Source of the DNA: Xylanibacter rarus
Lineage (GTDB): Bacteria; Bacteroidota; Bacteroidia; Bacteroidales; Bacteroidaceae
NCBI RefSeq assembly: GCF_001275135.1
Contig: NZ_LFQU01000001.1
Span: 62,001-126,000 of the forward strand
Length of the DNA: 64,000 nt
Reading direction: 5' to 3'
Part shown: in pieces, positions 26,737 through 34,826 of the stretch
Numbering within the stretch: the first letter of the stretch is position 1
How the letters are laid out: every line of letters begins with the position of its first letter
Position numbers and translations under genes: made by a program
The notes under the pieces: model-generated
Database searches by the model: none
The model's input: the letters and a program-made list of their open reading frames with translations, nothing else
What the model was told of the DNA's origin: nothing

Positions 26737-27065
26737 GTCGTTTCTTCCTTTCGTTGCCGTTTGAGTAATCGGGTGATCCGCCGTCGGTTGATAAGGTATC
26801 GGGGATGGCTCCTTGCCGCTCCCAATTTCATCAGCCCGTGTTCGCCGTACCGGGCGTTCAGCGCGAAGGTCTGCCATACGAGGACGGAAGACGATGCCGC
26901 GCCGAAGCCGATACATATCCACTGGTCGATGCCGACCATATAGAGGATGACGAACAGGACGAAGAGAGCCAGCAGACCTCCGCAGAAGATGAAGAGGTAC
27001 TGAGCCTTCAAACCCTTGAACTCGACCGGACGGCCGATACCCTTGTTTATCGGGTATTCAGCCAT
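26733..27065 (-). CDS. traF: Conjugative transposon TraF (DUF4133)
   Basis: About 110 residues from the ATG at 27065 (MAEYPINKGIGRPVEFKGLK), the family start. Two adjacent membrane helices (about residues 21-65) and a basic C-terminal tail give it VirB3-like topology, and VirB3 proteins normally sit directly before the VirB4 ATPase, as here. Overlaps traG by four bases. Confidence 0.85.
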   Translation of the reverse strand: MAEYPINKGIGRPVEFKGLKAQYLFIFCGGLLALFVLFVILYMVGIDQWICIGFGAASSSVLVWQTFALNARYGEHGLMKLGAARSHPRYLINRRRITRLLKRQRKEETT

Positions 27066-27075
27066 ACATTGTTTA

Positions 27076-27387
27076 TTAAAGGAAGAATGAGCGCAGGATA
27101 GTGGCGGCGACAATCAAGAAGATACAAGCCCCGAACCACGAGGCGGCGGTCTTCGAGGTGTCCGGGTCTCCGGACGAGAATTTTCCGTACACTTTCACGC
27201 CACCGATAAGCCCGACTACCGCGCCGATGGCGTAGATTAATTTCGTGCCGGGGTCGAAATACGAACTCACCATAGAGGTGGCTTCGTTGATGCCAGCCAG
27301 ACCGTTTCCCTGTGCGAAAGCGGAGGCGGTTGCGGCAATCATAAGTGCCGCAGCGATGATTAACTTTTGTCTGATGTTCTTGTTCAT
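27076..27387 (-). CDS. traE: Conjugative transposon TraE (DUF4134), pilin-like
   Basis: A 103-residue protein with an N-terminal signal-like helix (LIIAAALMIAATASAFAQ) and two further helices, the layout of VirB2-like pilins. Family DUF4134. It is placed immediately before the VirB3-like traF. A copy of the repeated leader motif lies about 70 bases upstream (27457-27473) rather than at the start codon. Confidence 0.8.
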   Translation of the reverse strand: MNKNIRQKLIIAAALMIAATASAFAQGNGLAGINEATSMVSSYFDPGTKLIYAIGAVVGLIGGVKVYGKFSSGDPDTSKTAASWFGACIFLIVAATILRSFFL

Positions 27388-27456
27388 AAACTGTTCTTTT
27401 TTGTGCCGTCCAAAGGGTGGATAGTCCTTTTTCGGGCGGTTGATACTTGATTACTT

Positions 27457-27473
27457 TACTTTGGTTTTAGTGG
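27457..27473 (-). promoter_or_regulatory. Repeated leader motif upstream of traE
   Basis: CCACTAAAACCAAAGTA in the sense of traE, one base shorter than the traN and traI copies and about 70 bases before the ATG. Confidence 0.5.
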
Positions 27474-27588
27474 TTGCCCGTTTGTTTCTACGGACTTGGG
27501 GCTGTCCGTTGCGGGTTGGCTGTACCTTGTACCGCCGTGCGCGTGGGTGTCGTCATTTTACGTTTTCATTTCCATTCTTTTTTAGTTG

Positions 27589-28329
27589 TTATACATAGTT
27601 TCGGAAGTCGAACTCCTCGATGTTGTCGGGAATCACGAACACCTTTTCCTTTTGTTGTGTCACGGTCATGTTCACCGTGTCCACGAAAACTGCCATCGCC
27701 TTTGCAATCCTCTCGCTCATTGCTTCATCGGTCAGGCGTTCCGTTATTCTTGTGAAAAGCTCTGTCCCGTCCAGTTCCGTCATGACCTTTCCGGCGTGTC
27801 GCATTTCCTCATCGGATGGTGATTCCTTCCGTATGGTGTGTACTGCCATGTCAATATCCTCGAAGCTACTTCCCGAAGCCTGCTTTTTGTCTGGTTCTTC
27901 ATCCTCCGGTTCATCTTCTCCGTACTCCAGTTCCGAGGGCGGGATGCTCGTGAAGGTTTCATCGAGTTTGTCCTCCGGTACTTGTGTCGGGCGTGAGACG
28001 GTTTCCGTGTTTCCGTCGTCAAAAGTAGCCTCTTCCTCCGACAGCTCAATGCCTTTTTCCGAAGTGGCGGCTTCTTGCGTCGGTATGGCAGCGGTTGTCC
28101 GGGTCGATGCCATCTTGAAACGGCTCTTGCCAATGATGTCCGAGGTGTCTGCGTGAGGTATTTCCTTATCCTTTCCTTGCTCTGCCACCGTACTGTCCAA
28201 TGACCGCCACAGCCCGGCAATATGTCTGAAGAAACGGATGAGCTTCGTGTCCATGATGCGGTCATAGAACAGCAGAAACAGAAACCACACGTTGCAAGCA
28301 ACCGATACGATTAAAAACGCCTTTGTCAT
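27589..28329 (-). CDS. traD: Conjugative transposon TraD
   Basis: A 246-residue protein with a single N-terminal membrane helix (residues 3-22), a long acidic, low-complexity middle (SELEYGEDEPEDEEPDKK) and a conserved C-terminal part (FTRITERLTDEAMSERIAKA). Position between the DUF3408 genes and traE corresponds to traD of CTnDOT. No enzymatic motif seen. Confidence 0.65.
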   Translation of the reverse strand: MTKAFLIVSVACNVWFLFLLFYDRIMDTKLIRFFRHIAGLWRSLDSTVAEQGKDKEIPHADTSDIIGKSRFKMASTRTTAAIPTQEAATSEKGIELSEEEATFDDGNTETVSRPTQVPEDKLDETFTSIPPSELEYGEDEPEDEEPDKKQASGSSFEDIDMAVHTIRKESPSDEEMRHAGKVMTELDGTELFTRITERLTDEAMSERIAKAMAVFVDTVNMTVTQQKEKVFVIPDNIEEFDFRNYV

Positions 28330-28688
28330 AATCTTACTTTTTGGGCGTTTTCAATCTGTTCCATGTACTGCTGCCCGTATTGTCGGAAATGGTCGCGGAG
28401 GATGTTATCCACAAACTTGCCGATGCTCAAACCGTTTCCCATCCGACTGGTAACGATAGCGACTTTCTCATGAATTTCTCGGCTGATGTATATACATTGC
28501 CGCGTTTTGATTTCCGATGCTTGCAGGAAAGTCGAGAGCGGTTTGTCTCTGCCTTTATCCTTGCGGAAGTCAACGTCGGTATTTTCCTGCCCGTAGTCGG
28601 TTACACACTTTGCTGCACGGACAGCGGTTCTTTCACTCTTTCCTGTTTGCAGATACTCAGCCTGACGGTTCTTATTTGTTCTTTTCAT
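28326..28688 (-). CDS. traC: DUF3408 protein, TraC position
   Basis: A 120-residue protein with a basic disordered start and a C-terminal ribbon-helix-helix-like block (RQCIYISREIHEKVAIVTSR then GKFVDNILRDHF), as in DUF3408. Probably DNA-binding and partner of the ParA-like TraA. Overlaps traD by four bases. A paralogue follows upstream at 28712. Confidence 0.7.
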   Translation of the reverse strand: MKRTNKNRQAEYLQTGKSERTAVRAAKCVTDYGQENTDVDFRKDKGRDKPLSTFLQASEIKTRQCIYISREIHEKVAIVTSRMGNGLSIGKFVDNILRDHFRQYGQQYMEQIENAQKVRL

Positions 28689-28711
28689 ACTTCTTTGTTG
28701 TTTTTGAGTGT

Positions 28712-29161
28712 TTATAAATTATAGGATTCCATGTGCCGTTTGAACGATTCGGCTATCTCGTCTTGGAACAGCGTGAAATGGTGTGTCAGCACGTTGTCAA
28801 GAAATGCCGCGATAGTCACTTCGTTGCCTCCGATTACATGAAGCATCTTCTGTATGCGGTCGTGGTACTCCTTGCGGATATAGACCTGCTTGCCGAGCCT
28901 TGCCGTGATATTGGAACCGCATATGAATACTGTGTCATAATCCAATTTTTCCGGCTTGCTGTTCCTGCGCCTGCGTTCCGGCTCCTCTTTGGAGTGCGAG
29001 GCGGGTGGAGAAACGGCTTCTTGTATCGCTTCTTTCGGAGGTGGGACAGGAGCGTTCCCGTCCGTGCTTCTCGCTTCCGGCGGAATGCTTGTATCGTCCA
29101 GTCGAAATGAGTTGATTACGGCTTCGCTGTCGATGTCCTCGATTCTTGTTTTCTTTGCCAT
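28712..29161 (-). CDS. traB: DUF3408 protein, TraB position
   Basis: A 149-residue protein with the same C-terminal fold as its neighbour (KQVYIRKEYHDRIQKMLHVI, then FLDNVLTHHFTLF) after a disordered N-terminal half. DUF3408 family; likely a ParB-like or accessory DNA-binding partner of TraA by context. Starts five bases after the traA stop. Confidence 0.7.
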   Translation of the reverse strand: MAKKTRIEDIDSEAVINSFRLDDTSIPPEARSTDGNAPVPPPKEAIQEAVSPPASHSKEEPERRRRNSKPEKLDYDTVFICGSNITARLGKQVYIRKEYHDRIQKMLHVIGGNEVTIAAFLDNVLTHHFTLFQDEIAESFKRHMESYNL

Positions 29162-29166
29162 GCCGT

Positions 29167-29922
29167 TCAGTTTTTGATGATGCCGAGAATCTCATCGACG
29201 AGTTTGTCGAGGTTGCTGCCGCGTACCAGTATTTTGTCCGCCGGAAACGCCGTGGAGCGGAATACCGCCTTGCGTTCTGCCGCCGTCTCCTTGCGGAAGC
29301 GCTTACTGTCCGGTAGATGTGTTTCCAGAATGGGCAGGGCGAACTCGGCACAGACCTTGTCGTATGCCTTGTAAAGTTCAGTCTTTTCGCGTCCGTCCAC
29401 CATGTTCCACACGAGGTAAATCCCTTTGATGCCGGACTTGCCCGTGCTTATCATCTGTTCGTTGATGACAGTGGCGAACTTGATGGAACTCTCCATCACC
29501 ACACGGTCGGCGATGATGGGCGTGAAGATATAGTCCATTTGGGAAATGGTCTGCACCACATCGGCATTGTTGATTGTTCCCGGCAGGTCGAAGAACACGA
29601 AATCGAGGTCGGGCTGCGCTGCCACCAGATTTTCGGCGGTCTTTACCGCATCTTCCGCACGGCTGCATCTGATGATGTACGGGTTCTTCTTCAGTCGTTT
29701 GAGCTGCTCATACGCCAGCACCTTGTAATGCCCGTCCTCCATGACGGCTTTCATGTCACGCTTGCGCATGTCATGGATACTGTACTGCGGGAAATCGCAG
29801 TCCACCACGGCTACGTTGTAGCCTTTCACATAGTGCAGATAGCTTGCTACAAGCACTGTCAGGGTTGTCTTACCCGCTCCACCTTTCTGCGTGGAGATTG
29901 CCACATAAGTTGCTTCTTTCAT
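29167..29922 (-). CDS. traA: ParA-family ATPase TraA
   Basis: A 251-residue ParA/MinD-type ATPase. The deviant Walker A QKGGAGKTT is at residues 12-20, VVDCDFPQYS at about 40 and FFDLPGTINNADVV at about 105. It opens the tra operon and is followed by two DUF3408 proteins. It may position the element or the mating machinery in the cell. No promoter of the TAnnTTTG kind is evident directly upstream, so the operon start may depend on an activator. Confidence 0.85.
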   Translation of the reverse strand: MKEATYVAISTQKGGAGKTTLTVLVASYLHYVKGYNVAVVDCDFPQYSIHDMRKRDMKAVMEDGHYKVLAYEQLKRLKKNPYIIRCSRAEDAVKTAENLVAAQPDLDFVFFDLPGTINNADVVQTISQMDYIFTPIIADRVVMESSIKFATVINEQMISTGKSGIKGIYLVWNMVDGREKTELYKAYDKVCAEFALPILETHLPDSKRFRKETAAERKAVFRSTAFPADKILVRGSNLDKLVDEILGIIKN

Positions 29923-30331
29923 TTTTTTGATAATTTATTTGGTTATACATCTGTCCGGTGGCGGTAGCGTATTGTCATTAGTACGTACGCACGCACTCCC
30001 ATTCATTTATTTATTCACTCCTTAATCCGGCTGTGCCTGCGGGTATTCATCGGTTTGTCCAACCGTCCATGCTTTTATCCGTCCGCACGGACGTGTGCTT
30101 GGAAAACTATCTGAATACATACACCTGTTTTCAACCGTTTGGATTGATGCCCGGATTGCTGTCCGAACATCTGGCGGAAGGAGTGTATTTTCAGTCCCAC
30201 ATCCGAATCACACTGCAAATAAACAAGGATATTTTGGAACTTGTATCACTTCTCCGGCAAGTGGCAGCACGTTGCGCCGGTTGGCACTGATTGTCCGGGG
30301 CAAGCCTCTGTCGGACATCGCCTTAAGGGCG

Positions 30332-30339
30332 TAACTTTG
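30332..30339 (+). promoter_or_regulatory. Promoter -7 box for the mob operon
   Basis: TAACTTTG matches the Bacteroides TAnnTTTG element in the direction of mobA, 266 bases before its start. No clear TTTG at -33. A long leader would include the three oriT hairpins. Confidence 0.4.
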
Positions 30340-30585
30340 CACCCGAACGGCAGGGTACGCCGCAGGTAGCGCAGCCCGGAGTTTGAAAGGAATCATCCCC
30401 AATCCGTCCCCGACGGATTTTTATGTTCACCTGAACATAGCAAGGTATGTTTTCAGCCGCTCAAAACATTTTGAGCAGCCATGAAAACGCCTTGCCCTTG
30501 CAGGGGGCGGGCTTACCCTCCGAAGTCGGGAAGCCTCTCAAACCTACGGTGTCTGTACCATGAAGCGGCGACTTATGCCGTCAAA

Positions 30586-30602
30586 CCGCTAAATCCAAAG
30601 TA
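30586..30602 (+). promoter_or_regulatory. Repeated leader motif before mobA
   Basis: CCGCTAAATCCAAAGTA, ending two bases before the mobA ATG; one base differs from the copies before topB. Confidence 0.6.
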
Positions 30603-30604
30603 AT

Positions 30605-31033
30605 ATGAATGAAAAAAGAAGAAACAAAGGCGGGAGAAATCCCAAACTCGACCCGGCGGTGTTCAGATACACCGTCCGTTTCAGCGAGGAGGAACACAAC
30701 CGTTTCCTCTCCATGTTCGAGAAGTCGGGCGTTTACGCCAAGTCGGTTTTCCTGAAGGCGCACTTCTTCGGGCAACCGTTCAAGGTGCTGAAAGTGGATA
30801 AAACGCTGGTGGATTACTACACCAAGCTATCTGATTTTCATGCGCAATTCCGCGCAATAGGCACGAACTACAACCAAGTCGTGAAGGAACTGAGGCTGCA
30901 TTTTTCCGAGAAAAAGGCGATGGCGTTGCTCTACAAACTGGAGCAACAGACCGTCGAACTCGTGAAACTGAGCCGCCGGATTGTGGAACTGTCTAAAGAG
31001 ATGCAGGAAAAATGGTCGCAAAAATCAGTGTAG
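30605..31033 (+). CDS. mobA: Mobilization protein MobA (relaxosome accessory)
   Basis: A 142-residue basic protein. After a charged start (MNEKRRNKGGRNPKLDPAVF), the segment YTVRFSEEEHNRFLSMFEKS is a ribbon-helix-helix-like DNA-binding block as in MobC/MobA accessory proteins. A C-terminal helical part ends the protein. It should bind oriT and help the relaxase. It overlaps mobB by 22 bases. Confidence 0.8.
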   Translation: MNEKRRNKGGRNPKLDPAVFRYTVRFSEEEHNRFLSMFEKSGVYAKSVFLKAHFFGQPFKVLKVDKTLVDYYTKLSDFHAQFRAIGTNYNQVVKELRLHFSEKKAMALLYKLEQQTVELVKLSRRIVELSKEMQEKWSQKSV

Positions 31034-32262
31034 GAAACTCGTTGTACGGCGCACTTGCCTACAACGGGGAGAAGATCAACAAGGAGGAAGGACGGCTGCT
31101 CACCACCAACCGCATCTACAATGACGGCACGGGAACGGTGGACATCCACCGGGCGATGGAGGACTTTCTCTCCTTCATGCCCGTGTGGTCAAGGGTGGAG
31201 AAGCCTGTGGTGCATATCTCTCTCAATCCGCATCCCGACGACGTGCTGACGGACACGGAGCTTCAGGACATCGCGCGGGAGTATCTGGAGAAGATGGGCT
31301 TCGGGAACCAGCCTTACATGGTGTACAAGCATGAGGACATTGACCGCCACCACCTGCACATCGTCACGGTACGGGTGGACGAGAACGGCAAAAGCATCGA
31401 CACGCGCAATAACTTCTACCGCAGCAAGCAGATAACCCGTGAGCTGGAACGGAAGTACGGGCTGCATGACGCGGAACGGAAAAACCGCCGTCCTGATATG
31501 CAGCGGCATAAGGTGGATGTTTCGGCTGGCGATGTGAAGAAGCAGGCGGGGAATGTGGTAAAGGAACTGAACCGCCGTTACCGTTTCCAGACGATGGGCG
31601 AATACCGCGCCCTCCTTTCCTTATATAATATGACGGTGGAGGAAGCGCGGGGTAACGTGCGCGGACGGGAATATAATGGGCTGGTCTATTCCGTCACGGA
31701 CGGCAAAGGCAACAAGGTCGGCAATCCTTTCAAGTCCTCGCTGTTCGGGAAGTCCGTCGGCTTTGATGCCGTACAGAGAAAGTTTGCCCGTTCCAAGCAG
31801 GAGATTAAGGACATGAAACTTGCCGACATGACAAAATGCACCGTCCTTTCCGTGCTGCAAAGTACGTATGACAAGGAGAGGTTCATAGCCACGCTCAAGG
31901 AGAAAGGTATTGACACCGTGCTGCGCTATACGGAGGAAGGACGCATCTACGGGGCCACGTTCATCGACCACCGAACAGGATGCGTGTTGAACGGCTCACG
32001 CATGGGCAGGGAACTGTCCGCCAACGCCTTGCAGGAACACTTCACGCTGCCATACGCCGGACAGCCGCCGGTTCCGCTTTCCATTACCACGGAGGGTCAG
32101 GAGGAAACGCAAGCTCCGTCCACTTCCGAATACGGAAGGGACTTGGACGGCATGGGCTTGTTTTCTCCCGAAGGCCCGGCAGTGGACGCCGAGGAGGAAG
32201 CCTTCATCCGGGCGATGCAGCGCAGGAAGAAAAAGAAGAAGCGCAAGGGCTTGGGAATGTAA
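31012..32262 (+). CDS. mobB: Relaxase MobB
   Basis: A 416-residue MOB-P-type relaxase/mobilization nuclease. The metal-binding histidine motif HEDIDRHHLHIVTV has His107, His113, His114 and His116; the catalytic Tyr is expected in the N-terminal region (Tyr12 or Tyr17). It nicks oriT and is carried on the transferred strand. The C-terminal half is basic and ends in a lysine/arginine cluster. Coupled to mobA by overlap. Confidence 0.85.
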   Translation: MVAKISVGNSLYGALAYNGEKINKEEGRLLTTNRIYNDGTGTVDIHRAMEDFLSFMPVWSRVEKPVVHISLNPHPDDVLTDTELQDIAREYLEKMGFGNQPYMVYKHEDIDRHHLHIVTVRVDENGKSIDTRNNFYRSKQITRELERKYGLHDAERKNRRPDMQRHKVDVSAGDVKKQAGNVVKELNRRYRFQTMGEYRALLSLYNMTVEEARGNVRGREYNGLVYSVTDGKGNKVGNPFKSSLFGKSVGFDAVQRKFARSKQEIKDMKLADMTKCTVLSVLQSTYDKERFIATLKEKGIDTVLRYTEEGRIYGATFIDHRTGCVLNGSRMGRELSANALQEHFTLPYAGQPPVPLSITTEGQEETQAPSTSEYGRDLDGMGLFSPEGPAVDAEEEAFIRAMQRRKKKKKRKGLGM

Positions 32263-32303
32263 TCAGTCAGACAAAGTATCAACAATCAAAACAATTTCAA
32301 GGT

Positions 32304-34313
32304 ATGTCACAACAAGAAGACGATTTGAGGGCATTGGCGAAAATCATGGATTTTCTGCGTGCCGTGAGTATTATTTTAGTGGTCATGAACGTGTACTGGT
32401 TCTGTTATGAAGCCATACGACTCTGGGGTGTGGACATCGGTGTGGTGGACAGGATACTGATGAACTTCAACCGCACGGCGGGGCTGTTCCGTTCCATCCT
32501 CTACACGAAACTATTTGCCGTCCTCCTGCTTGCCCTGTCCTGTCTGGGGACAAAGGGCGTGAAGGGCGAGAAAATCACGTGGGGGAAAATCTGGGCGGTC
32601 CTTGCCGTGGGCTTCGTGCTGTTCTTCCTCAACTGGTGGATACTGGCCCTGCCATTGCCGGTGGAGGCGGTGACGGGACTGTATATCCTGGCCGTTGGCG
32701 CGGGCTATGTATTCCTGCTGATGGGCGGTCTGTGGTTGAGCCGCCTGTTGAAGCACAACCTCATGGACGATGTGTTCAACAACGAGAACGAGAGCTTCAT
32801 GCAGGAAACGCGGCTTATCGAAAGCGAGCATTCGGTCAATCTGCCGACACGGTTCTACTACAAAAAGCGTTGGAACAACGGCTGGATCAATGTGGTGAAT
32901 CCTTTTCGTGCCTCCATCGTGTTGGGTACGCCGGGTAGTGGAAAGTCATACGCGGTGGTAAACAGTTTCATCAAGCAGCAGATTGAAAAGGGCTTTTCGA
33001 TGTATGTATATGACTTCAAATTCAGCGACTTATCTACAATCGCCTACAACCATCTGCTGAACCACCCGGAGGGTTACAAGGTGAAGCCGAAGTTTTATGT
33101 GATAAACTTCGACGACCCGCGACGCTCGCACCGCTGTAATCCCATCCACCCGGATTTCATGGAGGATATTACGGATGCCTACGAGAGTGCCTATACGATA
33201 ATGCTCAACCTCAATAAAACGTGGGTGCAGAAGCAGGGCGACTTCTTTGTGGAATCACCTATTATTTTGTTTGCCAGCATTATATGGTATCTCAAAATCT
33301 ATCAAGGCGGCAAATACTGCACGTTCCCCCATGCGATTGAGTTCCTGAACCGCCGCTATGAGGATATTTTCCCGATACTGACCTCTTACCCGGAATTGGA
33401 AAACTATCTTTCTCCGTTCATGGACGCATGGCTCGGAGGGGCTGCGGAGCAGTTGATGGGGCAGATAGCAAGCGCGAAAATCCCTTTGTCAAGGATGATT
33501 TCCCCGCAGCTCTATTGGGTGATGTCGGACAGCGAGTTCACGCTGGACATCAACAACCCCGAAGAACCGAAAATACTCTGTGTGGGCAACAATCCCGACC
33601 GTCAGAATATCTACGGGGCCGCTCTCGGTCTGTATAACTCCCGTATCGTGAAACTCATCAACAAGAAAGGGATGCTGAAGTCGTCGGTCATCATCGACGA
33701 GCTGCCCACGATTTATTTCAAGGGGTTGGACAACCTTATCGCCACCGCGCGAAGCAACAAGGTTGCCGTGTGTCTGGGCTTTCAGGATTTTAGCCAGTTG
33801 GTGCGCGACTACGGTGATAAAGAAGCGAAGGTCGTGATGAACACCGTCGGCAATATCTTTTCCGGTCAGGTGGTGGGTGAAACCGCCAAGACGCTTTCCG
33901 AACGCTTCGGTAAGGTGTTGCAGAAACGGCAGTCCATTTCCATCAACCGGCAGGATGTTTCCACCTCCATCAACACGCAGATGGATTCACTCATCCCGCC
34001 GAGCAAGATTTCCGGCTTGACGCAGGGTATGTTTGTCGGTTCGGTGTCCGACAACTTCAACGAGCGTATCGAGCAGAAGATTTTTCATTGTGAGATTGTC
34101 GTGGATGCCGAGAAGGTGAGGCGCGAGGAGAAAGCCTACAAGAAAATCCCCGTCATTACCGACTTTACGGACGGGGACGGCAACGACCGCATGAAGGAAA
34201 CGGTTCAGGCGAATTACAGGCGCATCAAGGAGGAAGTGAAGCAGATTGTTCAAGAGGAACTGGAACGTATCGCAAATGATGAAAACTTGAAACACCTGTT
34301 GCAGCAGAAATAA
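32304..34313 (+). CDS. mobC: Coupling protein MobC (TraG/VirD4 family)
   Basis: A 669-residue protein from the ATG at 32304 (MSQQEDDLRALAKIMDFLRA); earlier in-frame codons overlap mobB. Four N-terminal membrane helices precede Walker A GTPGSGKSYAVVNS near residue 208 and the Walker B region SVIIDELPTIYFKGLDNLIA. TARSNKVAVCLGFQDFSQL is typical of VirD4-type coupling ATPases. It brings the relaxase-DNA complex to the mating channel. It ends before a nested terminator. Confidence 0.9.
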   Translation: MSQQEDDLRALAKIMDFLRAVSIILVVMNVYWFCYEAIRLWGVDIGVVDRILMNFNRTAGLFRSILYTKLFAVLLLALSCLGTKGVKGEKITWGKIWAVLAVGFVLFFLNWWILALPLPVEAVTGLYILAVGAGYVFLLMGGLWLSRLLKHNLMDDVFNNENESFMQETRLIESEHSVNLPTRFYYKKRWNNGWINVVNPFRASIVLGTPGSGKSYAVVNSFIKQQIEKGFSMYVYDFKFSDLSTIAYNHLLNHPEGYKVKPKFYVINFDDPRRSHRCNPIHPDFMEDITDAYESAYTIMLNLNKTWVQKQGDFFVESPIILFASIIWYLKIYQGGKYCTFPHAIEFLNRRYEDIFPILTSYPELENYLSPFMDAWLGGAAEQLMGQIASAKIPLSRMISPQLYWVMSDSEFTLDINNPEEPKILCVGNNPDRQNIYGAALGLYNSRIVKLINKKGMLKSSVIIDELPTIYFKGLDNLIATARSNKVAVCLGFQDFSQLVRDYGDKEAKVVMNTVGNIFSGQVVGETAKTLSERFGKVLQKRQSISINRQDVSTSINTQMDSLIPPSKISGLTQGMFVGSVSDNFNERIEQKIFHCEIVVDAEKVRREEKAYKKIPVITDFTDGDGNDRMKETVQANYRRIKEEVKQIVQEELERIANDENLKHLLQQK

Positions 34314-34342
34314 CAGATTCCTTTATATGTGAAAAAGGGGAT

Positions 34343-34436
34343 GTGTCAAAACACCCAAAATATGAAAATTACCCCTGTCACAGATATCTGTAGCAAGGGT
34401 AATTTTGTTAAAAAGAGAGTTTTGACACCCTCTTTT
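34343..34436. terminator. Nested bidirectional terminator after mobC
   Basis: AAAATTACCC (34365-34374) and GGGTAATTTT (34397-34406) form a perfect inner stem. An outer pair TGTCAAAAC / GTTTTGACA frames it, followed by a T-rich run. It separates convergent mobC and the leftward gene ending at 34408, whose last codons overlap the structure. Confidence 0.7.
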
Positions 34437-34821
34437 TATTCTCAGATTTGAGATGCTTGTTGATGGTGGTAATGGCAAGCGTCAGCAAATAATTTTTCAG
34501 CTCTGTATCGTCTTTAAGCAGTATGCTGTATTCTTCGGCAAACATTCTCAACAGTCTGGTTCTGAGTTTCGACATTTCTTCACCGAAAGGTATCTGTCGG
34601 TTTTCTTGCCAATACTCAATCACTACGGAAGATACCAGCCACTTGAACTCGGATTTCATCTCTTTGCCGAGTTTCTTGAAGCGGATTTGTTCGCTAATTG
34701 GCGGCTCGTTGTATGGCATTATGTCTGCCGGGTCATAAACGGATATACTGCCGATACCATAATCCATGATTATCGGTAAATCAGTTTTTACATCATTCTT
34801 ATGTTTCTTCTTTTTAGCCAT
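34408..34821 (-). CDS. Hypothetical protein downstream of the AlbA-like gene
   Basis: A 137-residue soluble protein with a lysine-rich start (MAKKKKHKNDVKTDLPIIMD) and a helical C-terminal half (KWLVSSVVIEYWQENRQIPF). I do not recognise a family. It starts five bases after the stop of the AlbA_2-domain gene and is probably co-transcribed, so a functional link is possible. Confidence 0.65.
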   Translation of the reverse strand: MAKKKKHKNDVKTDLPIIMDYGIGSISVYDPADIMPYNEPPISEQIRFKKLGKEMKSEFKWLVSSVVIEYWQENRQIPFGEEMSKLRTRLLRMFAEEYSILLKDDTELKNYLLTLAITTINKHLKSENKKRVSKLSF

Positions 34822-34826
34822 ACCCG

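Larger units (their letters stand above)
29923..30604. other. Divergent tra/mob intergenic region, presumed oriT
   Basis: About 680 bases without a gene between divergent traA and mobA. Three consecutive hairpins lie at 30401-30419 (AATCCGTC-ccc-GACGGATT, then TTT), 30422-30439 (TATGTTCA-cc-TGAACATA) and 30459-30476 (GCTCAAAA-ca-TTTTGAGC). A weaker TGTCCG/CGGACA pair lies at 30292-30317. In CTnDOT oriT precedes the mob genes; the hairpins are the likely relaxosome sites. The nick position cannot be read from sequence. Confidence 0.5.
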
